64,000 bases of DNA from positions 718,001 through 782,000 of the forward strand of contig NZ_CP136419.1 of the NCBI RefSeq assembly GCF_039233145.1, given 5' to 3'. The position numbers and the translations under genes are program-made. Below, in pieces: positions 1 through 6,856 of this stretch (the stretch's first letter is position 1; the number at the start of each line of letters is the position of its first letter). The notes beneath the pieces were generated by a model that saw only the letters and a program-made list of their open reading frames with translations, did no database searches and was not told where the DNA came from. The stretch is from Moorella humiferrea. Its GTDB lineage: Bacteria; Bacillota; DSM-521; Neomoorellales; Neomoorellaceae.

Positions 1-2
1 TG

Positions 3-139
3 GACCTGGCGGCCATGGCTGGTTACCTGGCGGGGGAAGTGGTCCTGGTTACCGGCGCCGGCGGTTCCATCGGGTGCTGCGCCTGGTCCTGCCGGGCTTT
101 CGGGTAGAGAAAGGGCAGGAAATGGTGCAGGTGGGGTAG
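3..139 (+). pseudogene. capD-like polysaccharide biosynthesis gene, chimeric remnant
   Basis: Frame 3 encodes a stretch ending in the nucleotide-binding motif VTGAGGSIG, typical of the Rossmann start of CapD/UDP-N-acetylglucosamine 4,6-dehydratase-type proteins. At about 74 it runs directly, in another frame, into a C-terminal tail (LRLVLPGFRVEKGQEMVQVG, then TAG at 137-139). Nearly the whole catalytic part is missing, so this is a deletion fusion of the front and back of one gene. Related tails occur at 1495-1797 and 5717-5821, which supports reading it as a CapD C-terminus. The gene may begin before the window. The family assignment rests on short motifs. Confidence 0.55.
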
Positions 140-271
140 GGTGTTAATTGTCAGGCTCCCTTCCTGCAGCCTGGCAGGTTATGAAGTTTATAAACTCAAA
201 ATAGCAGGATTTCTACGGTTAAGCTAGAACCTATTTCCATTAGGTTATCTAACCTATATCGGGGGCATAAT

Positions 272-786
272 ATGGTAAGGGTTTTTATAGGTTTTCATGG
301 TACTAGTAAAGCAAGTGCTGATATGATATTATTGGATAAAAGATTTTTACCTTCAAATAGAGAAGATGAATGGTTGGGGAAGGGTATATACTTTTTTGAG
401 GATGATCCTGACCAGGCTATTGATTGGTGTGTACGCGCCAGGAAATATAAAGAATGGGCTATCTTAAAAACTGTTATTGAAGCCCAGGAGGTTCTTGATT
501 TAACACGAAAGCGGGAATGGGATATGTTTTTGTCGATAATAAAACAACTACAGGGCAAAATGAAGCAGACAAAGTATAAAGGAAAACGCCTTTTAAATGG
601 TGTGGCTATAAATTTTATCTGCCAACAATTTCCTTATGAGTGGTTAGAGCTGTTTTTCTTGTGCCCGGCCGGAGTTATCCGTACGACATTACTAATATTC
701 CCCCGGTACAAATTCAAATATGCGTAAAAGAAGAGCGGTGTATAAAATCTATTGAACAATGGAGGTGCAGTAACGGTGGATTTTAA
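272..786 (+). pseudogene. ADP-ribosyltransferase-like toxin (CmdT/DUF3990-like), frameshifted
   Basis: The N-terminus has the pattern of small bacterial ADP-ribosyltransferase-fold toxins: FHGTS near residue 8 (NAD-binding His), then GKGIYFF with the conserved Tyr, then QAIDW. The ATG at 272 follows a GGGGG ribosome site. The uninterrupted frame stops at 727, but its last ~30 residues look non-native. Adding one base near 640 (GAG^TGG) gives a family-like end (VFLVPGRSYPYDI, then VQIQICVK) that runs to TAA at 784-786 and overlaps the next start at 776, as expected for a coupled operon. Neighbours are a small antitoxin-like gene and a SecB-like gene, the order of CmdTAC, an anti-phage toxin-antitoxin-chaperone system whose toxin ADP-ribosylates mRNA. 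The fold is inferred from motifs; the target is unknown. It is inactive if the lesion is real. Confidence 0.6.
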
Positions 787-1009
787 AGAAGTAGTTGAGC
801 AGATAAACCAATATCTTGCCCAGGTAACTATTGAACAATTTGAAAGGGATTTACAGAGGGCTGGGATTGAGCAATGTCCCGATATTGGGGAGGAAGCAGA
901 TAGTGAATGGCAACCAGAAAGGTTAATCGTTGAATATAGTATTCTTGAGGAACCATATAGCGACTTAACAAATGGTTATATTGCTATTGCAAATGGTGAG
1001 GCGGCATGA
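776..1009 (+). CDS. small antitoxin-like protein of a toxin-antitoxin-chaperone locus
   Basis: The GTG at 776 is chosen because GGAGGTG (761-767) sits nine bases upstream; an earlier in-frame ATG at 752 lacks this. The product is about 77 residues, acidic, with a predicted helical start (KEVVEQINQYLAQ) and a C-terminal segment with hydrophobic patches (YIAIANGEAA). No DNA-binding domain is recognisable. Its start lies inside the restored toxin frame, and its stop overlaps the next ATG (ATGA at 1006-1009), so all three genes look translationally coupled. In TAC systems the antitoxin carries a C-terminal chaperone-addiction segment recognised by the SecB-like partner; that role is inferred from position, not seen directly. 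Confidence 0.6.
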   Translation: MDFKEVVEQINQYLAQVTIEQFERDLQRAGIEQCPDIGEEADSEWQPERLIVEYSILEEPYSDLTNGYIAIANGEAA

Positions 1010-1436
1010 TAGACAAGTCTATAGAGAGCAATTTGATTTTTCGGGGGTATAAAGTTTTACATTTATCTTATAAGTTGAATCAGAACTTTAAATCACAGAA
1101 GAATAAGTCTATACCGCTTGACTTCAAAGTACGGACTGAATCAACTGTTGATGAAACAAATAATGAGATTACCGTTGATTTATTTTGTAATATATTTGAA
1201 GAAAGCCCCGAAAAAGATAATCCATTTCACTTAGAAGTTAATTTACGGGGCTGGTTTAAAACTAACTCTGCTGTTGAAAAGAATGAGTTGTATCGTTATG
1301 CAGAAATTAACGCTCCGGCTATTCTTTTTCCTTCTTGAGAACAGTTGTTTCGAGTATTACTATGGCTGCAAATGTTCCACCCGTAATACTTCCATTAGTT
1401 AACATCAATCGTTTAAATGAGCTTCAAAAACAATAA
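1006..1436 (+). pseudogene. SecB-like chaperone of a TAC system, frameshifted near its end
   Basis: The first 110 residues resemble SecB-like chaperones, with a beta-strand-rich core, the strand FHLEVNLRGWF, and the conserved NAPAILFP before the last helices. Translation then stops at 1336-1338. Shifting frame by one base around 1327-1333 (CTTTTTCCTTC, one T short) continues into LRTVVSSITMAANVPPVILP and on to TAA at 1434-1436, a typical SecB C-terminus (PxLRxxxxxxT, PPVxLPxxN). Gram-positive bacteria normally lack housekeeping SecB, so a solitary SecB-like gene beside a toxin and small gene points to a toxin-antitoxin-chaperone function, protecting the antitoxin. A sequencing error in the T run would explain the break equally well. 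Confidence 0.65.
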
Positions 1437-1494
1437 TAATCGCGCAATGGTCACTGAGTTAAAGCATGCTATCGCCGGATGGAGAGGCGTAAAG

Positions 1495-1797
1495 CGCAAC
1501 GTCCTGGGCAGCCGCGGCAGCGTCGTGCCCCTTTTTCAGCGCCAGATTGCCGCCGGGGGGCCGGTGACAGTGACCCACCCGGAGATGACCCGCTACTTTA
1601 TGACAATCCCCGAGGCAGTGCAGCTGGTCATCCAGGCCGGCGCCCTTGTCCTAATGCCACTTCCCGCGAGAGCATCTTTATTGCCCGGCCGGAGGAATTC
1701 GACGCCGCCAAGCTGGAGCACTTCCTGGCGCTGGTCTCCCAGCCCGGCTGGCGGGCCGACATGGCCGGGGTGGAAGAACTGCTGCGCCTGGTCTGTC
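1495..1797 (+). pseudogene. capD-like gene, internal and C-terminal fragments
   Basis: The first part encodes [16 protein letters not shown] and then [16 protein letters not shown], a hallmark of CapD/FlaA1-type nucleoside-sugar 4,6-dehydratases. After about 1650 the frame changes and the sequence continues as [19 protein letters not shown] and VEELLRLV, which matches a C-terminal tail like that at 74-139. There is no start and the catalytic core is missing. The upstream sequence (1437-1494) does not resemble the family. The piece is fused at its 3' end to a YdcF-like fragment. Confidence 0.65.
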
Positions 1798-2084
1798 TTT
1801 TAATTATTACCGCAGGTCTCTTTTTATTTTTGTGGACAACGAAAAGTTTCTGGTTACCGTTTGCTGCCCGCTGGCTGATGGTAGGAGACAAAGATTTACA
1901 TCCTGACGATGTGATTATTGTCCTCTCGGGTGAACAGGGCGAGCTGGTGGCAACGGGGGTAAAGCTCTACCAGGAAGGCCTGGCTCTAAGGCTTCTGATG
2001 ACTAGCGGTCCAGTAAAATGGAAGAGGAATGAGCGTCCTGGCGGCGAGCAGATACGGCGGGATCTGGCTGCCTGGCAAGGGTAG
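1797..2084 (+). pseudogene. YdcF/ElyC-like (DUF218) protein, N-terminal fragment
   Basis: The frame encodes a membrane-spanning start ([13 protein letters not shown]), then LMVGDKDLHPDDVIIVLSG and YQEGLALRLLMTSGP. This is the usual beginning of DUF218 envelope proteins: a transmembrane helix, then the Asp-Ala/Val-Ile-Val-Leu-Ser-Gly core. The conserved second half is absent; the frame ends at 2084 in unrelated sequence. It is joined at its front to the capD-like tail without an own start codon. It is most likely a deletion remnant from a former envelope-polysaccharide locus. Confidence 0.5.
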
Positions 2085-2381
2085 TTGGGGAAAATAGGGT
2101 AGGTGCTTAAATATAGCTTTATGGTTGCTACGTTCATTAAACGGAGTGGGTACGGCGATGGTACGGTGATGTTCGTCCTGGCCGGTTAAGTGCAATTTAA
2201 TAGCCGGGGTAAGTTCTACCGGCAGCCAGCCGTACATCCCGCTGCCTTACTGCTGTACCAACTTTATTACTTTCTCGCGATACGGGAAACTTTTTTCAGG
2301 GAGGGAACTTAGACTGGCAGGTAGTCCTTCGCATCCTGCCGGGAACGTTGATCGGCAGTCAGGTTCCTCGCCGGTTACGAA
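2085..2381. other. gene-poor stretch, no recognisable feature
   Basis: About 300 bases without a convincing frame, RNA gene or promoter. Short open frames exist on both strands, but none has a ribosome site or family motif. It is probably the decayed remainder of neighbouring genes. Confidence 0.5.
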
Positions 2382-2413
2382 ATTAGCCACTTCCTTTAGC
2401 CCCTGGTAGAATG
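2382..2413 (+). repeat. 32-base direct repeat, copy 1
   Basis: The block ATTAGCCACTTCCTTTAGCC plus the following CCTGG-AGAATG recurs at 3613-3644 with one mismatch. This copy ends just before the ribosome site of the 2436 gene. The other sits exactly where a truncated pRiA4b-type gene begins, so the repeat may mark a recombination junction. Confidence 0.8.
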
Positions 2414-2435
2414 GGGGCGAAAGGAGGTGAGCATC

Positions 2436-2780
2436 ATGGCCAAAGTGACGGCGCCCCTGATGTCCCTGGATGCCAGCGGCGCCCTGGGGAAGGCCCTGGT
2501 CTTTGCCAAATGGAAGGGGCTCAATTATGCCCGGCGCTATTTTGTGCCCATGAACCCCAATACGGAGAACCAGGAAAGGGTCCGCAGCTACTTCACCCGG
2601 GCGGTGACGAGCTGGCGGGGGGAGAGCCCTGAGACCAGGGCCATGTGGAACGCGGCCGTGCGCGGCCGGCCGCTGACGGGGATGAATTACTACCTAGCCC
2701 AGTATATCAAGTATCTATCCAGTCACAACGGCGAAGCCCCAGCCACGCCCTTCCTGCCCCCGGGCCAGCAGCAGTCCTAA
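2436..2780 (+). CDS. phage-like small hypothetical protein
   Basis: The ATG at 2436 lies eight bases after AAGGAGG (2421-2427), a very strong site; the in-frame GTG at 2427 overlaps that site and is rejected. The 114-residue product has the pattern APLMSLDASGALGKALVFAK, then YFVPMNPNTENQERVR and YFTRAVTSWRG, with a Trp/Asn-rich middle and a low-complexity Pro/Gln tail. Similar short proteins are common beside phage-derived genes in Firmicutes, but no role is established and no other phage gene is seen here. A decayed relative of the YFTRAVTS...TRAMWNAAV part lies at 6343-6440, so the gene family has been copied locally. Confidence 0.6.
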   Translation: MAKVTAPLMSLDASGALGKALVFAKWKGLNYARRYFVPMNPNTENQERVRSYFTRAVTSWRGESPETRAMWNAAVRGRPLTGMNYYLAQYIKYLSSHNGEAPATPFLPPGQQQS

Positions 2781-2794
2781 AAGATTAAGCTATG

Positions 2795-2825
2795 GAAGCG
2801 GCAGGGCCAGATGTCTTGCCGCTTC
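2795..2825 (+). terminator. hairpin after the 2436 gene, no clear T tract
   Basis: Perfect 9-base arms GAAGCGGCA (2795-2803) and TGCCGCTTC (2817-2825) with a 13-base loop. Only CTCCCC follows, so termination would be weak; it may also protect the transcript end. Confidence 0.4.
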
Positions 2826-2858
2826 TCCCCACTGCAGCCTACCAGCCTCCCTTATGCT

Positions 2859-3218
2859 CTATTTGCCACAAAGATGATTATTAATCACAGCTAAAACATC
2901 AGCTAAAGTGTTTTCGTAAGAACAAAGTACTTCTTTTTTGTGCTTTGTATGTTTATGATGAGGAAACGTGGCTATTTCCCTGTGGTGTTCCTTGTTATCC
3001 CAGCCCATAATAACAGTATCTCCATCCAGCCAGTAGTAATTATAACGTTCCAGTTTATCGTCCTGCCAGCGATCATAAATTTCTAAAAAAGAGCCATCAA
3101 TAAAATAAATCCTACCGGAGATAATGGTACGATTCCGGCGGGTTAGTGTAGTAAAATCTTCGATGGTTGCAATAATAGTTTTATGTTTGTCCAGTGCACC
3201 CGTATAATATTGCTTCAT
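2859..3218 (-). CDS. TumE-family (DUF6516) toxin
   Basis: The 119-residue protein carries the family pattern: a strand-rich N-terminus, GSFLEIYDRW, a Tyr-rich YNYYWLDGD, then WDNKEHHREIATFPHHKH and a C-terminal helix (ENTLADVLAVINNHL). The His cluster (HHREI...FPHHKH) is the conserved signature of the TumE/DUF6516 group, annotated as toxins of two-gene TA systems. The start ATG shares one base with the stop of the upstream gene (TAATG), so the pair is translationally coupled. The gene order, putative antitoxin first, fits. The biochemical activity of the family is not evident from sequence. Confidence 0.7.
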   Translation of the reverse strand: MKQYYTGALDKHKTIIATIEDFTTLTRRNRTIISGRIYFIDGSFLEIYDRWQDDKLERYNYYWLDGDTVIMGWDNKEHHREIATFPHHKHTKHKKEVLCSYENTLADVLAVINNHLCGK

Positions 3219-3535
3219 TATTGCTGGCCCTCTAATGCTGCTAAAAGCGTTTTAGCTTCCCTGATAATATCGAGCCACATTTCCCATTCGGTATCGTCTC
3301 TGTGGGTTTCGAAGTCTGTCATAGTAGGAACTACTTTTTTTTGGAATTCTTCATAGTTCATGTTATATTTTGCTTCTAGCCTTTTGATTTGTTCCTCGGC
3401 CTCTTTGATTTGATGTTTTAACTGGATGGTTTTCCTTTTAGCTGTAAGGTCAATGGCGTCCACGATTAAAGCTTCGCGTTCCCGAGGAGGCAGTTTTACC
3501 AACCACTCGGGTGCTCGTATTTCTATCCGTTCCAC
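3218..3535 (-). CDS. antitoxin partner of the TumE-like toxin
   Basis: GTG at 3535 is preferred because GAGGTGG lies seven bases upstream; a TTG at 3550 overlaps that site. The product (about 105 residues) begins VERIEIRAPEWLVKLPPRER and continues into a long charged coiled-coil-like helix (residues ~35-70: KHQIKEAEEQIKRLEAKY), then YNMNYEEFQKKV and an acidic Trp-rich end. Genes of this shape commonly precede TumE-family toxins; the helical part likely contacts the toxin. It overlaps the toxin start by one base. No classical HTH or RHH domain is visible, so autoregulation is unclear. Confidence 0.6.
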   Translation of the reverse strand: MERIEIRAPEWLVKLPPREREALIVDAIDLTAKRKTIQLKHQIKEAEEQIKRLEAKYNMNYEEFQKKVVPTMTDFETHRDDTEWEMWLDIIREAKTLLAALEGQQ

Positions 3536-3612
3536 TGGTAACCACCTCAATTATTCAGGTATATTCAGTTTAAAGTAGCTTTATCATTAAGTCAAGTAAG
3601 GTCACGATTTAG

Positions 3613-3644
3613 ATTAGCCACTTCCTTTAGCCCCTGGGAGAATG
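3613..3644 (+). repeat. 32-base direct repeat, copy 2
   Basis: Second copy of the block at 2382-2413 (one mismatch). The coding sequence of the truncated pRiA4b-type gene begins inside its last bases, so it coincides with a breakpoint. Confidence 0.8.
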
Positions 3645-3931
3645 AATTTATTTACGAGTATGATTTCGGTGACGGCTGGGAGCATGAAATCGTCGTGGAA
3701 AAGATTCTTCCGCCGGAGCCAGGGAAGCGCTACCCTGTATGTCTGAAAGGTAAACGCGCCTGCCCGCCTGAAGATTGCGGCGGTCCCTGGGGCTATGCCA
3801 GTTTGTTAGACATTCTCCAGGACCCCGGCCATCCCGATTATGAAGATATGCGGATTTTGGCGGGAGAAGATTTCGACCCCGAAGACTTCGATGTGGAGTT
3901 CGTAAACCAGGAGTTAAAAACCATCAAGTAA
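3638..3931 (+). pseudogene. plasmid pRiA4b ORF-3-like protein, C-terminal part
   Basis: The open frame starts within the direct repeat and encodes FIYEYDFGDGWEHEIVVEKI, followed by YPVCLKGKRACPPEDCGG, WGYASLLDIL and FDPEDFDVEFVN. These are the diagnostic C-terminal motifs of the pRiA4b ORF-3 family (PF07929). The N-terminal half of the domain is missing, and there is no start codon before an internal ATG at 3695. It is truncated at the repeat junction. The family has no established biochemical role. The C-terminal part is otherwise undamaged, so the truncation may be recent. Confidence 0.8.
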
Positions 3932-4124
3932 TGCTTTAACCCGGAAACCCACCTCATCCCCCTGGTGTTGAGGGCCATGCTTTATCTGGACAAAATGAAA
4001 AACCGCGCTTGAGTGAAGAAGCCGCCATGGCTTTTGCCGCGCAAGCAATCAGGGCTCTATAGGGTGAACTTCTGCTGACGACATACGGGCAAAGGCAGTG
4101 AGCATACCGAAAAAGGGGGTTATT
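3932..4124 (+). other. degenerate coding traces
   Basis: Short pieces such as NPETHLIPLVLRAMLYLDKM, then in another frame LSEEAAMAFAAQAIRAL before a TAG near 4060, look like a decayed small gene that needs a frameshift. No family is recognised and no ribosome site is present. Confidence 0.3.
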
Positions 4125-4392
4125 ATGCTTATTATGGACGAGGAAGACATGAAAACCGGTTTAACAGAGGCAGATATCCGCCAGTTGGCAGGCCCAGGAT
4201 GAGCCATACAGGGTAAAAGTTGTGTTAGGGGAAAACGGCATCCGTTGTGTGGATAGGTTGAGCGAATGCTTGGACGAAGGCGATTACGACAATGATACAC
4301 GGCAGGTCTGGCTGGCGACCCTTATGGAAGAGAGGAACGCGTCCGGAGGCCAGCCGTCGCCGTGGGGAAAATTACAGTACAAGCAGCTATAA
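4125..4392 (+). pseudogene. unrecognised small gene with one frameshift
   Basis: An ATG at 4125 follows GGGGG and opens a frame (MDEEDMKTGLTEADIRQLAG) that stops near 4201. One base less in the CCC run at 4193-4195 joins it to DEPYRVKVVLGENGIRCVDR and an acidic stretch (LSECLDEGDYDNDTRQVWLA), ending at TAA 4390-4392. The joined product would be about 90 residues, acidic, with a smooth amino-acid pattern across the join, which argues for one former gene. No family is recognised. Confidence 0.4.
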
Positions 4393-4438
4393 AACTGCAA
4401 TAAAAAACCACCGGGTCTCCGGTGGGATAAAGGACCTT

Positions 4439-4996
4439 TTACTGCAGGTAGTCTTCCAATTCGGACAGGTCGTTGATGTCGAAGATGTTGTCGATCACCT
4501 GCTGTAGTACGTACGCGTCCTGCTCCTTGATCCTGGCCACGTACTCCCTGGGAAGCCTGCGGAACTTTTTGCTCAAGAGCCTGATGGTTACGTCTACCAG
4601 AGACTCCTGCCGGCCCTCTTGCCGGCCCTCTTGTCGGCCTTCTTGCCAACCCTCCTGCCGGCCTTTTATCAGACCCTTTTCAAATATCCTCTGGTAACCG
4701 GCGGACTCTTCGATGTTCAGCACTTGTTCCACCTCCCGGAATATAAGCTCGATCACCTGCCGGTCGTAAACCAGGCCGGCGAATATCTCCGCCCGTAGGA
4801 GCACGGCCTTTTTGGTCTCCCGGTCCAGGTCGCTGTTTAAAATATCCTCTGCGCACTGCCGGAGAAATTTCTCCCCCTCTTTCTTGCGCCTCTCCCTGTC
4901 CGCCAGGGGCAGCAAGGAACGCAGCTGCTGCTGCGGGTGGTTTTTTAGCTCCTCATAGGTTATTTTACCCAGGTCGACCAGGCGGTAACGGTAGTC
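4439..4996 (-). pseudogene. Rpn/PD-(D/E)XK transposase-like protein, N-terminally truncated
   Basis: The frame resembles the C-terminal two-thirds of Rpn-type recombination-promoting nuclease/putative transposase proteins: LGKITYEELKNHP, a helical middle (KKAVLLRAEIFAGLVYDRQV), then four QEGR/QEGW repeats encoded by tandem 12-base units (about 4608-4660), and a final acidic helix (LSELEDYLQ). The catalytic nuclease domain should precede it, but coding sequence is lost above about 4996, where a fragment of a galE-like gene takes over. The internal ATG at 4915 is not the native start. It is therefore probably inactive. Confidence 0.7.
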
Positions 4997-5015
4997 CGGT
5001 CAACAACGTCCATCG

Positions 5016-5035
5016 CCTGGCAGTGGGAGCGGAAG
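5016..5035 (+). repeat. 20-base direct repeat shared with a galE-like remnant
   Basis: CCTGGCAGTGGGAGCGGAAG occurs here and at 6298-6317, where it encodes the C-terminal AWQWERK of a GalE-like fragment. It is a small second scrap of that gene at the truncation point of the Rpn-like gene. Confidence 0.75.
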
Positions 5036-5048
5036 CGGTAAAACTGGA

Positions 5049-5276
5049 CTATATTTCTGGAGCAGAGATTTGTATCGCTTTTTCAAGGCTTAAGGTTAAA
5101 GAGGGAGGGAAATCTTTAAGGTTTGATGTGATTACCTTCACACCCTTTATTGCTGCAGTGGCCGCGATAAGACTATCAGCCATACTCATTGTTTTTCCTT
5201 CTGCGGCCCACTCCCGCCTTAGCGTTGCTGCGAATTCAGCAATTGTACTGTCGACGGGGATAAGTTCGACGTCTCC
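5049..5276 (-). pseudogene. VapC (PIN-domain) toxin, C-terminal remnant
   Basis: On the minus strand the frame VELIPVDSTIAEFAATLRRE, MSMADSLIAATAAIKGVKVI and TSNLKDF, ending at a TAG complementary to 5049-5051, is the second half of a PIN domain: the Asp of ADSLIAATA and the TxNxxDF motif are typical VapC active-site regions. The first ~60 residues, including the first catalytic Asp, are missing. It begins immediately after the stop of the antitoxin gene at 5277, so the toxin has been deleted internally and its antitoxin retained. Confidence 0.75.
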
Positions 5277-5525
5277 TTAATCTTTACCGCGCAAGCCTTG
5301 AACCCATTTTGTTCCTCCAGTTTTCGTCCATTCGGGAGCATCCTCATGCGTCAAAGCGCCCCGGGTTTCTCTGAAGGCTTTAACTTGCATTTCCCGGCGC
5401 AGTTTTTCGGTTACAGCTTCGACGATAAAGCTGTTGCGGTTTATGCCGTGCTCTTTAAGATAGACCGTCATTTTATCTATCACTGTTGCAGGAAACCTTA
5501 TATGGATCATTTTTGTTTCGGGCAT
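5277..5525 (-). CDS. ribbon-helix-helix (CopG/VapB-like) antitoxin
   Basis: The ATG at 5525 has AGGAG about eight bases upstream; longer in-frame starts add an unlikely Phe/Tyr-rich leader. The 82-residue product starts MPETKMIHIRFPATVIDKM, then a helix-turn-helix pair (VYLKEHGINRNSFIVEAVTEKL), the ordinary shape of an RHH DNA-binding N-terminus, followed by a charged tail (APEWTKTGGTKWVQ) that would bind the toxin. Its partner toxin at 5049-5276 is truncated, so this is an orphan antitoxin that may still repress its own promoter or protect against related VapC proteins. Confidence 0.75.
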   Translation of the reverse strand: MPETKMIHIRFPATVIDKMTVYLKEHGINRNSFIVEAVTEKLRREMQVKAFRETRGALTHEDAPEWTKTGGTKWVQGLRGKD

Positions 5526-5632
5526 TTTATAACAACTCCTGTTACTATAAAATATAACAGATTTAAAAAATAGAGACAACATGTAATTCAGTCCGTCTGG
5601 CTTAAGGATTACCGGAGTGAGTTGCTGTTTAA

Positions 5633-5649
5633 GCTATCAAAATGATAGC
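5633..5649. promoter_or_regulatory. palindromic operator, orphan copy
   Basis: GCTATCA-AAA-TGATAGC is a perfect 7-base inverted repeat identical in both arms to the one at 8291-8307. The bases after it (GGCTTTGCC) also match the start of the 8323 antitoxin gene, but the sequence then becomes a capD-like fragment. It is a relic of a deleted TA promoter. Confidence 0.65.
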
Positions 5650-5716
5650 ACAGGGGGAGTCGGCTTTGCCCGACGGGTTACCTGAAGGAAAAAGACCGGG
5701 AAAGGGAAGGGGAGAC

Positions 5717-5821
5717 GTCTGGCGGCAGTTCCAGGCGCAGGCCAGGGTGGAAGAGCTTTTGTTCCTGGCGCTGTCGGGCTTCCGGGCGAAGAAGGGACGG
5801 GAACTGGTGCAGGTGGGGTAA
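5717..5821 (+). pseudogene. capD-like C-terminal remnant
   Basis: The frame VWRQFQAQARVEELLFLALS followed by GFRAKKGRELVQVG and TAA (5819-5821) closely matches the tail at 74-139 (GFRVEKGQEMVQVG). There is no upstream catalytic domain; instead the piece is fused to a TA-type operator and antitoxin start at 5633-5670. Confidence 0.55.
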
Positions 5822-5848
5822 ACTACGCCCTGGGAGGAAAAACGCCCG

Positions 5849-6195
5849 GGGAAGGGAAAGATCGTTTGTGAAAAATAGCGTGGCATCTGATGCTAAAGCA
5901 GATGCCAGTTGAATGGCGTCAGGAGTTCGCACCCGGTATTTAGCGCGGATTTCTGCCCCCAGAACGGCTATTTCCAGGTAAAAATCGATCAGCTGCAAAT
6001 TTGGGTAAGATTTTAGTGTGGTAATATACTGCTCGCAGACTTCTTCCAGACCCAGGGATTTGGGTTTGACTAACAGTTCGAGAAGCGTCAAAGTCGAAGT
6101 AACGGCCTGAAACGCACCTCTTCTTTTAATACCAGGGCTCAGGGGTCTGCCTGAAGCATATAAATGAAACAGTTGGTATCCAGGGCGATAACTTG
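5849..6195 (-). pseudogene. VapC-like PIN toxin, frameshifted and truncated
   Basis: Reading on the minus strand from about 6195, ALDTNCFIYMLQADP gives the first PIN motif with catalytic Asp, then a TGA and a frame change. The body continues as AFQAVTSTLTLLELLVKP (second acidic motif, Glu), AEIRAKYRVRTPDAIQLASA (third motif, Asp) and FFTNDLSLPR. After Pro-Arg the sequence turns into unrelated GC-rich DNA, so the last strand is lost. It lies between capD-like and galE-like scraps. No antitoxin gene is adjacent. Confidence 0.75.
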
Positions 6196-6325
6196 CGGCC
6201 GGGCGACCCACCGGTGCTGGTGGCGGATGCTAGAAAATCCGCGTGCGCCTCGGCTGGGTGCCGGTCCACGATGACCTGGAGGGCATCATCTACTCCGCCT
6301 GGCAGTGGGAGCGGAAGAGGAATAG
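6196..6325 (+). pseudogene. galE-like UDP-glucose 4-epimerase, C-terminal remnant
   Basis: RPGDPPVLVADARK, then after a one-base slip in an A run IRVRLGWVPVHDDLEGIIYS and AWQWERKR, reproduces the standard GalE C-terminus (RPGDPxxLVADxxxxxxxLGWxPxxxDL and the final AWxWxxxH/R). Only the last ~45 residues are present. Together with the capD-like pieces it suggests a former exopolysaccharide locus. Confidence 0.75.
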
Positions 6326-6342
6326 CGTCCCGGCTAGGCCCG

Positions 6343-6440
6343 CGACTATTTCACCCAGGCGGTGACCAGCGAGTAAGAGACCAGCGTGTAAGAGGATAGT
6401 CCTGAGATTAGGACCATGTAGAAAGCGACCGTGTGAAGCC
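6343..6440 (+). pseudogene. remnant of the 2436-type phage-like gene
   Basis: YFTQAVTSE followed, with stops and shifts, by EDSPEIRTM and KATV parallels YFTRAVTSWRGESPETRAMW in the intact gene at 2436-2780. The order of motifs and local base identity support a decayed copy. Confidence 0.5.
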
Positions 6441-6510
6441 TGTCGCTCCCGGCTTGCTAGGCCCTGTAGTATTTTTTGGAGATGCCCTCCACAGTAAACT
6501 TGGATTTTGC

Positions 6511-6540
6511 TTGCAATTATAGTGCTAGTAATGGTATACT
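6511..6540 (+). promoter_or_regulatory. probable sigma-A promoter of the AbrB/VapC pair
   Basis: TTGCAA (6511-6516) and TATACT (6535-6540) with an 18-base spacer, 44 bases before the AbrB-type start. Confidence 0.55.
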
Positions 6541-6583
6541 TCTGGTAAGAAAATCTTTCTGGAAGTAAGGAGAAGGATGCTTC

Positions 6584-6856
6584 ATGTCCAACCCCTTAGT
6601 ACGCTTAACTAGTAAAGGGCAGATGACTATTCCCCAAAGTATCAGAGAAACTTTGGGCCTGAAGGCAGGCGATTATTTGACCATCCTGGTTGATGGAGAT
6701 GAGATACGTTTGAAAAAAGTCCAGCCAGTGAAGCCCTTGAGTAAAGAAGACCCTATATGGAAATTAGTTGGTGCCGGCAACAGTGGCCTTAAAGATGTCG
6801 CTGCCAAACATGATCATTACCTGGCTGAAGGTGAAGTAGAAAGATGGAAAAAATAA
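6584..6856 (+). CDS. AbrB/MazE/SpoVT-type antitoxin
   Basis: The first ~45 residues form a swapped-hairpin AbrB domain (LVRLTSKGQMTIPQSIRETL, GLKAGDYLTILVDGDEIRLK). The C-terminal tail (PIWKLVGAGNSGLKDVAAKH) is a typical toxin-binding extension of VapB proteins. The ATG lies behind a GTAAGGAGAAGG ribosome site and a promoter ends at 6540. Its last codons overlap the toxin gene by 13 bases. Expected function: neutralise the PIN toxin and repress the operon. At 90 residues it has normal family length and no defects. Confidence 0.9.
   Translation: MSNPLVRLTSKGQMTIPQSIRETLGLKAGDYLTILVDGDEIRLKKVQPVKPLSKEDPIWKLVGAGNSGLKDVAAKHDHYLAEGEVERWKK

Noticed and set aside
1986-2237. Minus-strand open frame over the YdcF-like fragment
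   Set aside because: No ribosome site or family motif; lies antisense to the recognised remnant and past it.
2436-2780. Prophage
   Set aside because: A single phage-like small gene with no integrase, capsid, portal or lysis genes nearby.
4600-4665. Tandem 12-base repeats resembling a small repeat array
   Set aside because: They encode the QEGR/QEGW repeats of the Rpn-like protein and keep the reading frame; no spacers, so not CRISPR.
5023-5280. Plus-strand open frame of 85 codons
   Set aside because: It is the shadow of the VapC remnant on the minus strand, which has clear PIN motifs.
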